A program made the position numbers and the translations under genes. Shown in pieces: positions 14,689 through 21,402 of a stretch of DNA of 27,081 nt. The notes beneath the pieces are model-generated. The model was not told the DNA's origin, ran no database searches, and was given only the letters and a program-made list of their open reading frames with translations. Position 1 is the stretch's first letter; every line of letters starts with the position of its first letter. This stretch comes from a virus. The DNA is taken from positions 1 through 27,081 of IMG/VR virus record IMGVR_UViG_3300005253_001213. One strand, written 5' to 3'.

Positions 14689-15529
14689 TCTCATTCGCGT
14701 AGTGGACGTCAGCGAGTACACGACCACGATCTCGCACGAGTGGTGGCGCACCGTGCGCGACCGGCACGGCGTCAGGGCCGCTGTGGTGCAAGCCTGGGGT
14801 GGTGGCTACGTTCCGGGACGCCGCAACGAGCACTTCGCCCAGCACGTGGAGGGGGCGCTCAAGGCGGGCCTAGGCGTCGCTGCCTACGTATGGCCTCCGC
14901 GCGACTACGAGGGCGCCTTTCGCTGGATCGAGCAGTCCGGCTACAAGTCCGAGCTCGCGTTCTACGCCCACGATATCGAGCAAGGTGCCGGCGTCACACA
15001 GCGGTGCGTCGAAGCCGCGGATCAGTGGCTCGGTCGCCAGTCCTGGATCTACGCGTCGCCTAGTTCATGGCGCGAGATCATGGGACGCGCTTCGCAGTAC
15101 GCCGACCACCCGCTGTGGCTGGCACGCTACCCGCTGTCCCCAGAGCGGCTCGGTGGCAATAGCGTCTGGTGGCCGCGTGACGACGCCGACCCGTTCGGCG
15201 GCTACGCCGTGGGCGCCTGGCGCGAGGCTCGTGGCTGGCAGTTCCAGGGCACGACCGCTATCGGCGGCGAGACCTGCGACCTCAACCTGTTTCACGACGA
15301 CGCATTCCGCATTCAGCAAGAAGGAGATGAAGACATGTGGCTTGACGAGTTTGTTCTGGACTTCAGCGGAGCGCAGCACCGGTTCCCCGTGCTCCAAGCG
15401 GACTTGACGGTGCGCCAAAAGTCGCTGACCCATCGGCAGTGGATTCACCTTAGCGCGCTCGGCCTGATCGTGCCGCCGACGCTGGCGCAGGGTCCACACA
15501 AGCACATCGGCACGGTCGTGGTGAAGTAG
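14681..15529 (+). CDS. Endolysin, GH25 muramidase with C-terminal domain
   Basis: This encodes 282 residues. Residues 1-205 are a glycoside hydrolase 25 (lysozyme) domain that would cut the N-acetylmuramic acid to N-acetylglucosamine bond of peptidoglycan. Key points are VVDVSEY (D9), VVQAWGGGY, FYAHDIE (D98, E100 as the catalytic acids), SWIYASPSSW, PLWLARY, WQFQGT (W187, Q188) and CDLNLF (D200). Residues 219-282 are a separate C-terminal domain (MWLDEFVLDFSGAQHRF at its start), presumably for wall binding or anchoring. The GTG at 14681 is chosen because AAAAAGGAG sits 8 nt upstream and the gene then overlaps the previous stop by 8 nt; an ATG at 14633 is possible. No signal peptide is visible, so release needs a holin, perhaps the protein at 15878. 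An internal start lies at 15335. Confidence 0.87.
   Translation: MPDLIRVVDVSEYTTTISHEWWRTVRDRHGVRAAVVQAWGGGYVPGRRNEHFAQHVEGALKAGLGVAAYVWPPRDYEGAFRWIEQSGYKSELAFYAHDIEQGAGVTQRCVEAADQWLGRQSWIYASPSSWREIMGRASQYADHPLWLARYPLSPERLGGNSVWWPRDDADPFGGYAVGAWREARGWQFQGTTAIGGETCDLNLFHDDAFRIQQEGDEDMWLDEFVLDFSGAQHRFPVLQADLTVRQKSLTHRQWIHLSALGLIVPPTLAQGPHKHIGTVVVK
15320..15337 (+). promoter_or_regulatory. Internal ribosome-binding site and ATG in endolysin
   Basis: GAAGGAG (15320-15326) stands 8 nt upstream of the in-frame ATG at 15335. Starting there gives a 64-residue protein made only of the C-terminal domain. The site lies exactly at the domain border, and its ribosome-binding site is at least as good as that of the full-length start. 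Confidence 0.6.
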
Positions 15530-15540
15530 GGAGGCATAGC

Positions 15541-15831
15541 ATGCTTACGAGACTGCGACAATTTCTTAACCGTCGGGTTTGGCGCAACTACACGTTCGCC
15601 AGTTGGCATCTGCAATGTCAGTGCCAGCGTTGCGATCTGCATGGTGGGCGCTGCCCGTTCCCGGAGAACGGAGAACGGTACACCCCTGCGTGGAACAGCA
15701 TCTTGAGTCTCTGCACGGCCTGCGCCATGCGCCGCACTGACCTGACACTAGACCGTCCCGGATACGGCGATACAACTGCGTGGGAACGGCAGCAGATGGA
15801 CTTCGGCAAGGATGGGGTGTTCCGCACTTGA
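15541..15831 (+). CDS. Cys-rich protein, 96 residues
   Basis: The start is an ATG with GGGAGG upstream, 11 nt after the endolysin stop. The N-terminus is basic (LTRLRQFLNRRVWRNYTF). The centre has CQCQRCDLHGGRCPF and SLCTACAMRR, a pattern that should hold one zinc ion by two CxxC-like pairs. The family is unknown to me. The stop codon (TGA 15829-15831) lies within the -35 box of promoter P4, as happens at P2. Confidence 0.68.
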   Translation: MLTRLRQFLNRRVWRNYTFASWHLQCQCQRCDLHGGRCPFPENGERYTPAWNSILSLCTACAMRRTDLTLDRPGYGDTTAWERQQMDFGKDGVFRT

Positions 15832-15856
15832 CAAACATGATTAAACGTGCTATGCT
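15828..15856 (+). promoter_or_regulatory. Sigma70-like promoter P4
   Basis: TTGACA (15828-15833), a 17-nt spacer and TATGCT (15851-15856). As in P2, the -35 box overlaps the previous stop and ATGATTAA (15837-15844) lies in the spacer. It is followed by GGGGGAGGAGGAG and the membrane-protein gene, and probably drives the long run of small genes. Confidence 0.78.
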
Positions 15857-15877
15857 GCGGGGGAGGAGGAGAAGATT

Positions 15878-16108
15878 ATGCTAACCCTGATTATTATCGG
15901 AGCAGCTAGCCTGTACGTTCTGTGTGGGCTGCTGGCGTACAAGGCGACGTTTGCGTTCTTCCAGAAGGAGTACCCCGGTATAGCCGAATCTCAACAGGAT
16001 ACTGACCGCAGACGTGCCTGGTGCATGGCAGTGTGTGGCCCCGTGGGTCTACTCGTTGCCTTTCTGTGTGGAGACCTCTTCCGGCACGGGTTCACGACGA
16101 AGTCATGA
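15878..16108 (+). CDS. Two-helix membrane protein, holin candidate
   Basis: This encodes 76 residues with two hydrophobic segments: about residues 2-24 (LTLIIIGAASLYVLCGLLAY) and 48-66 (CMAVCGPVGLLVAFLCGDLF), joined by a charged loop (EYPGIAESQQDTDRRR). The size and two-helix form fit a holin or a small inner-membrane protein, and the gene lies two genes after the endolysin. The family match is not decisive; similar small membrane proteins of unknown function occur in actinobacterial phages. The GGGGGAGGAGGAG leader is strong. ATGA overlap with the next gene. Confidence 0.72.
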   Translation: MLTLIIIGAASLYVLCGLLAYKATFAFFQKEYPGIAESQQDTDRRRAWCMAVCGPVGLLVAFLCGDLFRHGFTTKS

Positions 16109-16398
16109 CCGACCCGACCCCACAGGACGCACCCGACGCCACGGCGGATCGCAGTACGCTTCTTGCATGGTACCGCGACGTGGTGCAGACCTACATAGCC
16201 TGTCACAATTACGAAGCCGTACGGGGGCTATGCTATTGGTGTCTCGCCGACGAGCAGCAGTTCAGATCTCGCGGCGCCAACCGCTACGACACGGTCAAGT
16301 ATTGCACTCCACGCTGCGCCGACGCCGCCGACGCGTACCGCACCAAGGTCCTATGCGCCGGCAAGGCTTCGGCACCTGCGTCGGAGGACGTGGCATGA
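16105..16398 (+). CDS. Cys-rich protein, 97 residues
   Basis: The ATG at 16105 overlaps the preceding stop (ATGA); upstream in-frame ATGs fall inside the membrane-protein gene. The protein has a helix (LLAWYRDVVQTYIACHNYEA) and a CYWC...YCTPRC arrangement that should bind zinc. The end is Ala/Ser-rich. No family is recognised. It overlaps the next start (ATGA at 16395). Confidence 0.62.
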   Translation: MTDPTPQDAPDATADRSTLLAWYRDVVQTYIACHNYEAVRGLCYWCLADEQQFRSRGANRYDTVKYCTPRCADAADAYRTKVLCAGKASAPASEDVA

Positions 16399-17114
16399 CC
16401 GACCGCGATAGCATCATCGAGAAGGTCCAGGCGCTGTTGGCGAAGGTGCCTGAGCGCGGCGCGACGGAGGCCGAGGCCGCGACGGCGCTGGAGATGGCAC
16501 ACCGTCTCCTGCTCAAGCACAACCTGTCGATGGCGGAGGTCGAGATGATCAGTGGCGAGGCCGGGCAGGTCGTTGAGGAACGCGAATATGCGGTCGCGGC
16601 TGGCGGGACGATGCGACGCGGCTCCGGCGGCTGGCAGGGTATCCTGGCTACCGTGATCGGCAACCATTTCTTCGTCCGGGTGCTTGGTGTGAAGGGCAGT
16701 GGTGTCCTTGTCTTCGTCGGTCGGCCCGACAACGTGGCCACCGTCCGGGAACTTAATGCCTGGGTCGTGCGTCAGGTCGCACGGCTAGCGCTGGAGGCCT
16801 GTCACGAGGAGGGACGCGTAGCTCGGTACGAGAAGGCATGGCTGGAATCGTGCCGCATCGGCATCCTTGCCCGCATCAACCAACGGCTAGGGGACATGGT
16901 GGCAGCCCGCGCAGCGGAGGACGTGAAGATTCGCGCGCTCGTTGTACGCTACGGCGATGAGAATGCGCAGTTTGTCAAGGACCGACATGGCGAGACGGAG
17001 ACCGGCCCAGATCGTACGCTGCTGCACCCCGAAGGATACGAGGCCGGCCTAGAGACCGGCGACAGGGTCAGCCTTCACCCAGCGTCGAAACAGGTACAAG
17101 GAGGATCTCAGTAG
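16395..17114 (+). CDS. DUF2786-domain protein
   Basis: This encodes 239 residues. The N-terminal 45 residues match DUF2786: IIEKVQALLAKVPERGATEA, EAATALEMAHRLLLKHNLSM. The rest (ILATVIGNHFFVRVLGVKGS and RIGILARINQRLGDM) fits the C-terminal region usually found with DUF2786 in phage and plasmid proteins. The function of the family is unknown. ATGA overlap at the start places it in the coupled series from promoter P4. After its stop comes a 171-nt gap that could fold into a cloverleaf-like RNA. Confidence 0.8.
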   Translation: MTDRDSIIEKVQALLAKVPERGATEAEAATALEMAHRLLLKHNLSMAEVEMISGEAGQVVEEREYAVAAGGTMRRGSGGWQGILATVIGNHFFVRVLGVKGSGVLVFVGRPDNVATVRELNAWVVRQVARLALEACHEEGRVARYEKAWLESCRIGILARINQRLGDMVAARAAEDVKIRALVVRYGDENAQFVKDRHGETETGPDRTLLHPEGYEAGLETGDRVSLHPASKQVQGGSQ

Positions 17115-17127
17115 TGACCACCATCGC

Positions 17128-17258
17128 GGGACCAGTAGTGGCCAAGAGGCCAGGGGAGAAGTGGTCGGGGGTGTGCGTTCCCTCGTTAGTTTTCCTCCCC
17201 CTCCCATTGCGACCACAGCATAATTGGGCGCCGTTCAATCCGGCAACTGGTCCCACCA
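17128..17258 (+). ncRNA. Possible tRNA-like RNA fold
   Basis: GGGACCAGT (17128-17136) pairs with ACTGGTCCC (17246-17254), directly followed by ACCA. Inside are TGGCC-AAGA-GGCCA (17139-17152), GTGGTCG (17161-17167) with CGACCAC (17210-17216), and GCCG-TTCAATC-CGGC (17230-17244), whose loop fits the T-loop consensus TTCRANY. The four helices nest as a cloverleaf. There is no normal anticodon arm: the third arm has a 42-nt loop. It could be a decayed or interrupted tRNA, a tRNA mimic, or chance. Confidence 0.25.
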
Positions 17259-17285
17259 ACCTGACAACATTCGAGGAGGAACACT

Positions 17286-17480
17286 ATGCTCCAGCACGTC
17301 GGTAAACAGTGCCCGCGGTGTTTGGGATCGATGTTCCCCGAACGCGATACGTACGGCACGACGTTCTGTTGCCTCCAATGCGGGCACGAGATTGAGATGC
17401 AGAACGGTGTGGCAGTAGCTCCCGAGCCGCCCCTCCTAGGCTACGCGCCGCGACGGCGGCGGAGGATGCCTTGGCAATGA
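17286..17480 (+). CDS. Small zinc-ribbon protein
   Basis: This encodes 64 residues with GAGGAGGAA upstream. CPRCLGSMFPERD and FCCLQCGHEIE form a two-knuckle zinc ribbon. The end is basic (APRRRRRMPWQ). Small zinc ribbons of this form are common in phage genomes, without known function. The stop overlaps the next start (ATGA at 17477). Confidence 0.75.
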   Translation: MLQHVGKQCPRCLGSMFPERDTYGTTFCCLQCGHEIEMQNGVAVAPEPPLLGYAPRRRRRMPWQ

Positions 17481-17686
17481 GCGCAACGAAGTGCGTCCAC
17501 CGCTGGTGGATTCCCGACGCAGCCGACGATCCGGGCCCGATGGCCAACTCGGTCTGCCGGCGCTGCGGCGCTCGGCGTCAGTTCCCGCGGTCGCTGCCGC
17601 GGCAGTGGTCGCCAATAAGGATTTCGCGGAAGATGCTCGCAGAGATGAACGAGAACATGCGCATAGCGGAAAGGCAAGCACAATGA
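17477..17686 (+). CDS. Small zinc-ribbon-like protein
   Basis: This encodes 69 residues. The ATG at 17477 overlaps the previous stop. Cysteines and a histidine in KCVHRWWIPD and SVCRRCGARRQF suggest a single zinc site; a pattern of CxH followed by CRRCG is common in small phage proteins. The C-terminal helix is MLAEMNENMRIAERQAQ. ATGA overlap with the next gene. Confidence 0.68.
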   Translation: MSATKCVHRWWIPDAADDPGPMANSVCRRCGARRQFPRSLPRQWSPIRISRKMLAEMNENMRIAERQAQ

Positions 17687-18387
17687 CAGCAGACAAAAAT
17701 GAGTCAGTTATACTGGCGGCAAAGGCGGTGGGACGCGAGGACGAGATGAGCATAGAGCTCGTATCGACCGCGGAGGCGCTGACGATAAAGACTACTGAGG
17801 AATTGGGAGCCAGTACCGACCTTCTCCAGACAGTCAAGAGTCGGCAGAAGGCGCTGACCGACATGCGCCTGTCGATCACCCGACCGATGGACGCGGCCAA
17901 GAAGCGAGTCATGGAGCTGTTCCAGCCCGCCGTCGATCGCCTAGCGACCGCTGAGCAGACAATCAAGACGGCTGTCCTCGCCTACACCCAGGAGCAGGTA
18001 CGCCTACAGCGGGAGGCGCAGGACCGGCTCGATGCGGAGGCGGAACGCGAGCGCGTGCGCCTAGCGACCCTGGCGGAGAAGCAGCGTGTGGCTGGCAAGG
18101 ACGACCGCGCCGAGGCGACCGAGGAGCGCGTCGCTGATGTGGTAGCGCCAACAGCGGCAGTGGCGGAAGCCCCGATCGGAGCCGTCCATCTCCGCACGAC
18201 CTGGCACGCCGAGGTGACTGACTTGAAGGCGTTAGCGGCATTCGCGAGCCGCACGAATCGGCTTGTGCTAGTCCAGCCGAACATGCCCGAATTGAACGCG
18301 CTGGCGCGTTCGCTGAAGAACGATCTCGACATCCTAGGTGTCAGGGTAGTGTCTGAGGAAGGCGTATCGGCGCGAGCGCAGTCATGA
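17683..18387 (+). CDS. Coiled-coil phage protein, unknown function
   Basis: This encodes 234 residues. The N-terminal region (about 25-100) and the Glu/Arg-rich stretch DRLDAEAERERVRLATLAEK are long helices, including KSRQKALTDMRLSITRPMDA. A compact C-terminal domain follows (HLRTTWHAEVTDLKALAAFA, then LNALARSLKNDLDILGVRVV). Similar proteins are found near phage recombination genes, but I cannot assign a function. The start is the ATG at 17683 (ATGA overlap); in-frame codons further upstream lie inside the previous gene. Confidence 0.75.
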   Translation: MTADKNESVILAAKAVGREDEMSIELVSTAEALTIKTTEELGASTDLLQTVKSRQKALTDMRLSITRPMDAAKKRVMELFQPAVDRLATAEQTIKTAVLAYTQEQVRLQREAQDRLDAEAERERVRLATLAEKQRVAGKDDRAEATEERVADVVAPTAAVAEAPIGAVHLRTTWHAEVTDLKALAAFASRTNRLVLVQPNMPELNALARSLKNDLDILGVRVVSEEGVSARAQS

Positions 18388-18734
18388 TCACTGTCGGACC
18401 GCCTCCGTCCCCTGTCAGTTCGCGCTGGTGCGACGCCTGTGCCGAGGGCTGGCACGCCGGTTGCGTGCGGCTCTGGGAGTGTACGTGCTACGCCTACGGC
18501 TACTGCACAACACACCGACCATTCAGACGCAAGATTGAAGCGTACGGTTATGAGCATGCCCCGAGGCGTCGGGTATGGTGCTTCATGGGTTGGCGCTGGC
18601 CGTTCGCTAGACTGTCGGAATGCTATTGTCCGGCCTGTCGTCGGTGGAAGGCACCACTGCCGTGGAACGGCGCGACTGGTCTGTGCAGCGCCTGTTCCTA
18701 TCAGGATGGTATGGAGGCGCTGCCCCGTGTCTAA
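18384..18734 (+). CDS. Cys- and Trp-rich protein, 116 residues
   Basis: It starts on an ATGA overlap. There are about 12 cysteines in short clusters (WCDACAEGWHAGCVRLWECT, CYCPACRRWK, LCSACSYQD), so at least two metal sites are likely. I recognise no named family. It overlaps the next gene by 8 nt (GTGTCTAA). Confidence 0.62.
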   Translation: MITVGPPPSPVSSRWCDACAEGWHAGCVRLWECTCYAYGYCTTHRPFRRKIEAYGYEHAPRRRVWCFMGWRWPFARLSECYCPACRRWKAPLPWNGATGLCSACSYQDGMEALPRV

Positions 18735-19047
18735 CGTCGGCCGCGAGAACTTCTATATCTGCGGCGCCTGCGGCGGCATTATGGTGACCGTGGATGTGGA
18801 CGAGGGCACGACGCCGATGCTGACCGACTGCCGTGCTGGCGGCTGCACTGGCCTAGCTCAGTCGGGCTGGTACGAGCCGAAGCCTGTAGGCGCCGGCGCT
18901 GTCAAGTGGGAATGGTACCTGCCCAGCAAGAAGGAGACGCGCGGACTGAGCACCGAGACGAAGCTGCACTGCTCGCTCGGCGGGCTGCTGCTGCGGCCAC
19001 GGGAGCAGTCGGAAGAGCAGTGGTGGGAGGACGAGGAGACGCCGTGA
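18727..19047 (+). CDS. Conserved phage zinc-binding protein, unknown role
   Basis: This encodes 106 residues. The start is GTG at 18727, overlapping the previous stop by 8 nt. The sequence YICGACGGIMVTVDVDEGTT, then TDCRAGGCTGLAQSGWYEP and VKWEWYLPS, and a final GGLLLRPR, follows a pattern I know from many small phage proteins with a CxxC knuckle and an E/D-rich loop. The function is unknown. Confidence 0.72.
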   Translation: MSNVGRENFYICGACGGIMVTVDVDEGTTPMLTDCRAGGCTGLAQSGWYEPKPVGAGAVKWEWYLPSKKETRGLSTETKLHCSLGGLLLRPREQSEEQWWEDEETP

Positions 19048-19358
19048 CCAACCCGAACATGCTGCTGCATCTGGCGCACGCCATCATCGGTGCCCCCAGC
19101 CGTGAGCACGCTGCTAACGTCTTCGCGCAGATGTGTCTTCAGGACAGGGCGGCAGCGGTGCACCTAGCCGAGTTCCTGGCGTACGTGATCCCAGACACCA
19201 CCGAGATCTGGGCTGGCATTCTCCAGGGGGTAGCCGAGCACCAGGCGGAGCAGCAGACGCCACCATTCACCTGGGAGGACGCAGACTCCGTAGACACCGC
19301 CGCGTCCATTGACGCACACCTGCACGAAGGAGGAGACCATGCCCCCAATACCCAATGA
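19044..19358 (+). CDS. Unknown helical protein, 104 residues
   Basis: It starts with GTG in a GTGA overlap. The protein is helical and Ala-rich (MLLHLAHAIIGAPSREHAAN, AAAVHLAEFLAYVIP) with an acidic C-terminal part. No motif is recognised. The next gene starts 20 nt before its stop. Confidence 0.58.
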   Translation: MTNPNMLLHLAHAIIGAPSREHAANVFAQMCLQDRAAAVHLAEFLAYVIPDTTEIWAGILQGVAEHQAEQQTPPFTWEDADSVDTAASIDAHLHEGGDHAPNTQ

Positions 19359-19578
19359 CCTCGTACTCCCGCCGGGCATCCGCCCGCCCAAGACAGTGCC
19401 GAAGTGCCCAGGCTGCCAGACCGAATTCGAGCCCGGCCAGCTCATCGTTCACTTCATTGGTGCGGTCGCACCGGGAGCGCTGAAGACGGCGCCTATCCAC
19501 TTCGGCTGTGCTCTGGCGACGGCGCAGCAGGCCGCGTCTCTGGAGGCGGAGGCGGAGGAGGCAGAGCCTGGTGGCTGA
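19339..19578 (+). CDS. Small CxxC protein, 79 residues
   Basis: The ATG at 19339 has GAAGGAGGAG upstream. The protein begins with a Pro-rich segment (PPIPNDLVLPPGIRPPKTVP), then KCPGCQTEFEPGQ and a later H-F-G-C that could complete a zinc site. The C-terminal helix is acidic (ASLEAEAEEAEPGG). No family is recognised. Confidence 0.6.
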   Translation: MPPIPNDLVLPPGIRPPKTVPKCPGCQTEFEPGQLIVHFIGAVAPGALKTAPIHFGCALATAQQAASLEAEAEEAEPGG

Positions 19579-19756
19579 CACACAGCGGCGGGATAAGGCG
19601 TCGTTTCTTCGGCGGCTTTCGCCGGAGGCTCTGGCGCGCATAAACGCTGCGCTGGATCGGCTGGATGTGGTGGAGCGCACTACCGAGGCCAGACGTGCTC
19701 GGGTGCAGTGGGATCCGAAGCGGCGAATGCCGGTGATACGGCCAGCGAAAGAGTAG
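19571..19756 (+). CDS. Small basic helical protein
   Basis: This encodes 61 residues from GTG 19571, in the 8-nt overlap GTGGCTGA with GGAGGAGG upstream. It is one long basic helix (SFLRRLSPEALARINAALDR, then LDVVERTTEARRARV) with a short basic tail, as in small nucleic-acid-binding or coiled-coil proteins. The family is unknown. Confidence 0.55.
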   Translation: MADTQRRDKASFLRRLSPEALARINAALDRLDVVERTTEARRARVQWDPKRRMPVIRPAKE

Positions 19757-19766
19757 GAGGTGCGAA

Positions 19767-20066
19767 GTGAACGTCTACTTTGTCAACGCAGGAGAGGTCA
19801 CGACCTATGACTGCATCGATCGTGAGGCGGGTCTGTACGTGCCCGAGGAGGGGTGCCTCGTTGAGCTCGTCGCGGCGTGGACGCGGAAGCAGGCTATCTA
19901 CACGATGTGGAAGGCACACAAGCACGACTTGGGAGATCTGACCGACCAGCGTTGGATAACGATGTGCATCGCCAAGCGGGTCGACCGACCGCGCGGTATC
20001 TTGCCGCCCAACGATCCGCTGTGGCGGTCGCCGAAGTTCTGCGGGCCGGAGGAGGAAGTAGCATGA
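19767..20066 (+). CDS. Unknown protein, 99 residues
   Basis: It starts with GTG at 19767 after GGAGGTGC. The sequence MNVYFVNAGEVTTYDCIDRE and WTRKQAIYTMWKAHKHDL suggests a compact alpha/beta fold. No catalytic motif is evident. ATGA overlap with the next gene. Confidence 0.6.
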   Translation: MNVYFVNAGEVTTYDCIDREAGLYVPEEGCLVELVAAWTRKQAIYTMWKAHKHDLGDLTDQRWITMCIAKRVDRPRGILPPNDPLWRSPKFCGPEEEVA

Positions 20067-20392
20067 GCCACAACAGATTCTACATCGGCAAGAAGGACCA
20101 GGCAGACATGGACGGGACGTTGGAGGAGTGGATCGATGACAAGATTCCGAATCCTCCCGAAGGTACGAAGTGCGAGTGTGATCGCGGCACGTGCCACGAT
20201 CTCGAAGAGACGGATACTGAGTGCTTCCGCCTCGCCACATCGTACCTCTACAAGATCGATGGTGAGCACGTATGCTATACCTACGTCTGCTTCGATTGCG
20301 GCGAGACGGGCTGCGATGATGAGTACCTCGCGGACCGGGAGTATCCGGTCACTGGCGGCGGCTACGCGGTGACGCCGAGGCACTGCGCATAA
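20063..20392 (+). CDS. Cys-rich acidic protein, 109 residues
   Basis: It starts with ATG at 20063 (GGAGGAAG upstream). It has nine cysteines, with KCECDRGTCHD, YVCFDCGETGCDDE and RHCA, so one or two zinc sites are likely. The protein is acidic. I do not know the family. The stop TAA shares one base with the next ATG (TAATG). Confidence 0.62.
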   Translation: MSHNRFYIGKKDQADMDGTLEEWIDDKIPNPPEGTKCECDRGTCHDLEETDTECFRLATSYLYKIDGEHVCYTYVCFDCGETGCDDEYLADREYPVTGGGYAVTPRHCA

Positions 20393-20916
20393 TGAAAAAG
20401 CTATATCTGATTGGCTCACTGCGGAACCCCGAAGTCCCGCTCCTAGCCAACCGCATCCGCGAGCTTGGCTTCGACGTATTTGATGATTGGTGGGCTCCTG
20501 GATCTGAAACGGACTCATATTGGCAGGCGTACGAAACGGCTCGCGGTCACTCCTACGGTGAGGCGCTGCACGGCCGTGCGGCGGAGAATGTGTACCACTT
20601 CGACCGCCAACACCTGAATGAGTCGGATGCCGCCGTGCTGCTACTACCGGCAGGCAAGTCGGGACACCTTGAGCTCGGCTACATTCGCGGCCAGGGCAAG
20701 CCCGGGTACGTGCTCTTTCCGGAGCCACCAGACCGTTGGGACATCATGTATCAGCTAGCGACGGACGTGTTCTTCGAGGAGGAGGCGCTGCTCGGTGCGC
20801 TGACCGCGCTGCTGGCGTCGACCAACGTGCGGGACTGGCAGGCGTCGGAGGCGCAGGTGCTACACTATCGTCGGGGGCGGCGGATTCCGATGGACAAGTT
20901 TGACGAGGAGTTGTGA
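20392..20916 (+). CDS. Nucleoside 2-deoxyribosyltransferase-like protein
   Basis: This encodes 174 residues with a Rossmann-like start, KKLYLIGSLRNPEVPLLANR, then FDVFDDWWAPGSE, and the motif AAVLLLPAGKSGHLELGYIR, which holds the catalytic E of the nucleoside deoxyribosyltransferase superfamily (family signature: GxSxHxExG). The reaction of the family is transfer or hydrolysis of the base from a 2'-deoxynucleoside. In a phage this may salvage nucleotides, remodel the pool, or act on nucleotide signals. The long 60-residue extension after the core (TDVFFEEEALLGALTALLAS) is unusual in size and may mediate multimers. TAATG coupling to the previous gene. Confidence 0.75.
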   Translation: MKKLYLIGSLRNPEVPLLANRIRELGFDVFDDWWAPGSETDSYWQAYETARGHSYGEALHGRAAENVYHFDRQHLNESDAAVLLLPAGKSGHLELGYIRGQGKPGYVLFPEPPDRWDIMYQLATDVFFEEEALLGALTALLASTNVRDWQASEAQVLHYRRGRRIPMDKFDEEL

Positions 20917-20917
20917 T

Positions 20918-21304
20918 ATGACAGCAGAAGACGACGCACGCCAAGACGTATTCGACGCGGTCGATGATCTCCGCGGTCCGGCGTGCCTGATACCCTCGGT
21001 GCGCGTCCAGCGCCAGTACGAGTTCGAGCGGCTGCTGAACGTGCTCGTGGAGGTAGCCACTGAGGATGCGGCTGCTGGCAGCTTCTCAGACGGTAAGGAC
21101 GAGGGCTTTGAGTTGGGCAAAGAGGAGGGCTATAACGACGGCGTCTCGGACGGCCAACGCGATGGCGAACGGGATGGCGATGCGGCGGGTTACTCTCGGG
21201 GATACGATCAAGGTAAGGATGAGGGTTCCCGATTGGGCGACGAGGAGGGCTACGAGCGCGGCTACCGAACGGGCTTCGACGCAGGGACGCGGGGGAGTAA
21301 CTGA
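20918..21304 (+). CDS. Gly-X3 tetrapeptide-repeat protein
   Basis: This encodes 128 residues. The first 50 residues are an ordinary helical domain (FDAVDDLRGP, EFERLLNVLVEVATED). From residue 59 to 123 glycine occurs at every fourth position, 17 times without a break (KDEG FELG KEEG YNDG and so on to YRTG FDAG). This is the pattern called deca-GX3, best known from the eukaryotic Yae1/Lto1 proteins, and it also appears in uncharacterised phage and bacterial proteins. The other positions are mainly Asp, Glu, Arg and Tyr. A glycine-zipper-like helical array is the likely structure. The start is the ATG at 20918 with GAGGAG upstream. Confidence 0.7.
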   Translation: MTAEDDARQDVFDAVDDLRGPACLIPSVRVQRQYEFERLLNVLVEVATEDAAAGSFSDGKDEGFELGKEEGYNDGVSDGQRDGERDGDAAGYSRGYDQGKDEGSRLGDEEGYERGYRTGFDAGTRGSN

Positions 21305-21306
21305 AC

Positions 21307-21402
21307 ATGATAACACACTGTCCACGCTGCGGGTACAAGAGCTTGGTGACGACGGACGGGCGCACTTACTGCTTCCGTGCTGCGTGTGGATACAGCTCAT
21401 GA
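21307..21402 (+). CDS. 31-residue zinc-ribbon microprotein
   Basis: The open frame reads MITHCPRCGYKSLVTTDGR and then ends FRAACGYSS. Cysteines at 5, 8, 22 and 27 form a minimal two-knuckle zinc ribbon. GGGGGAG stands 11-17 nt upstream, and the stop overlaps the next start (ATGA at 21399), so it fits the coupled series. It is among the shortest plausible genes here. Confidence 0.55.
   Translation: MITHCPRCGYKSLVTTDGRTYCFRAACGYSS

Noticed and set aside
14057-14845. Minus-strand frame of 262 codons
   Set aside because: It lies opposite the HTH, unknown and endolysin genes and has no domain; GC-rich genes make such shadows.
14633-15529. Longer endolysin from ATG 14633
   Set aside because: The extra residues are Gly/Arg/Ser-rich and no part of GH25, and a clean ribosome-binding site supports GTG 14681.
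17114-17305. 63-residue frame from GTG in the gap before the zinc ribbon
   Set aside because: It is Pro-rich with no domain, has no good ribosome-binding site, and overlaps the start of the next gene; the region is explained as well by RNA-like structure.
19898-20728. Minus-strand frame of 276 codons
   Set aside because: It is antisense to three genes with better starts and family signatures; Arg/Ala-rich composition is typical of a shadow.
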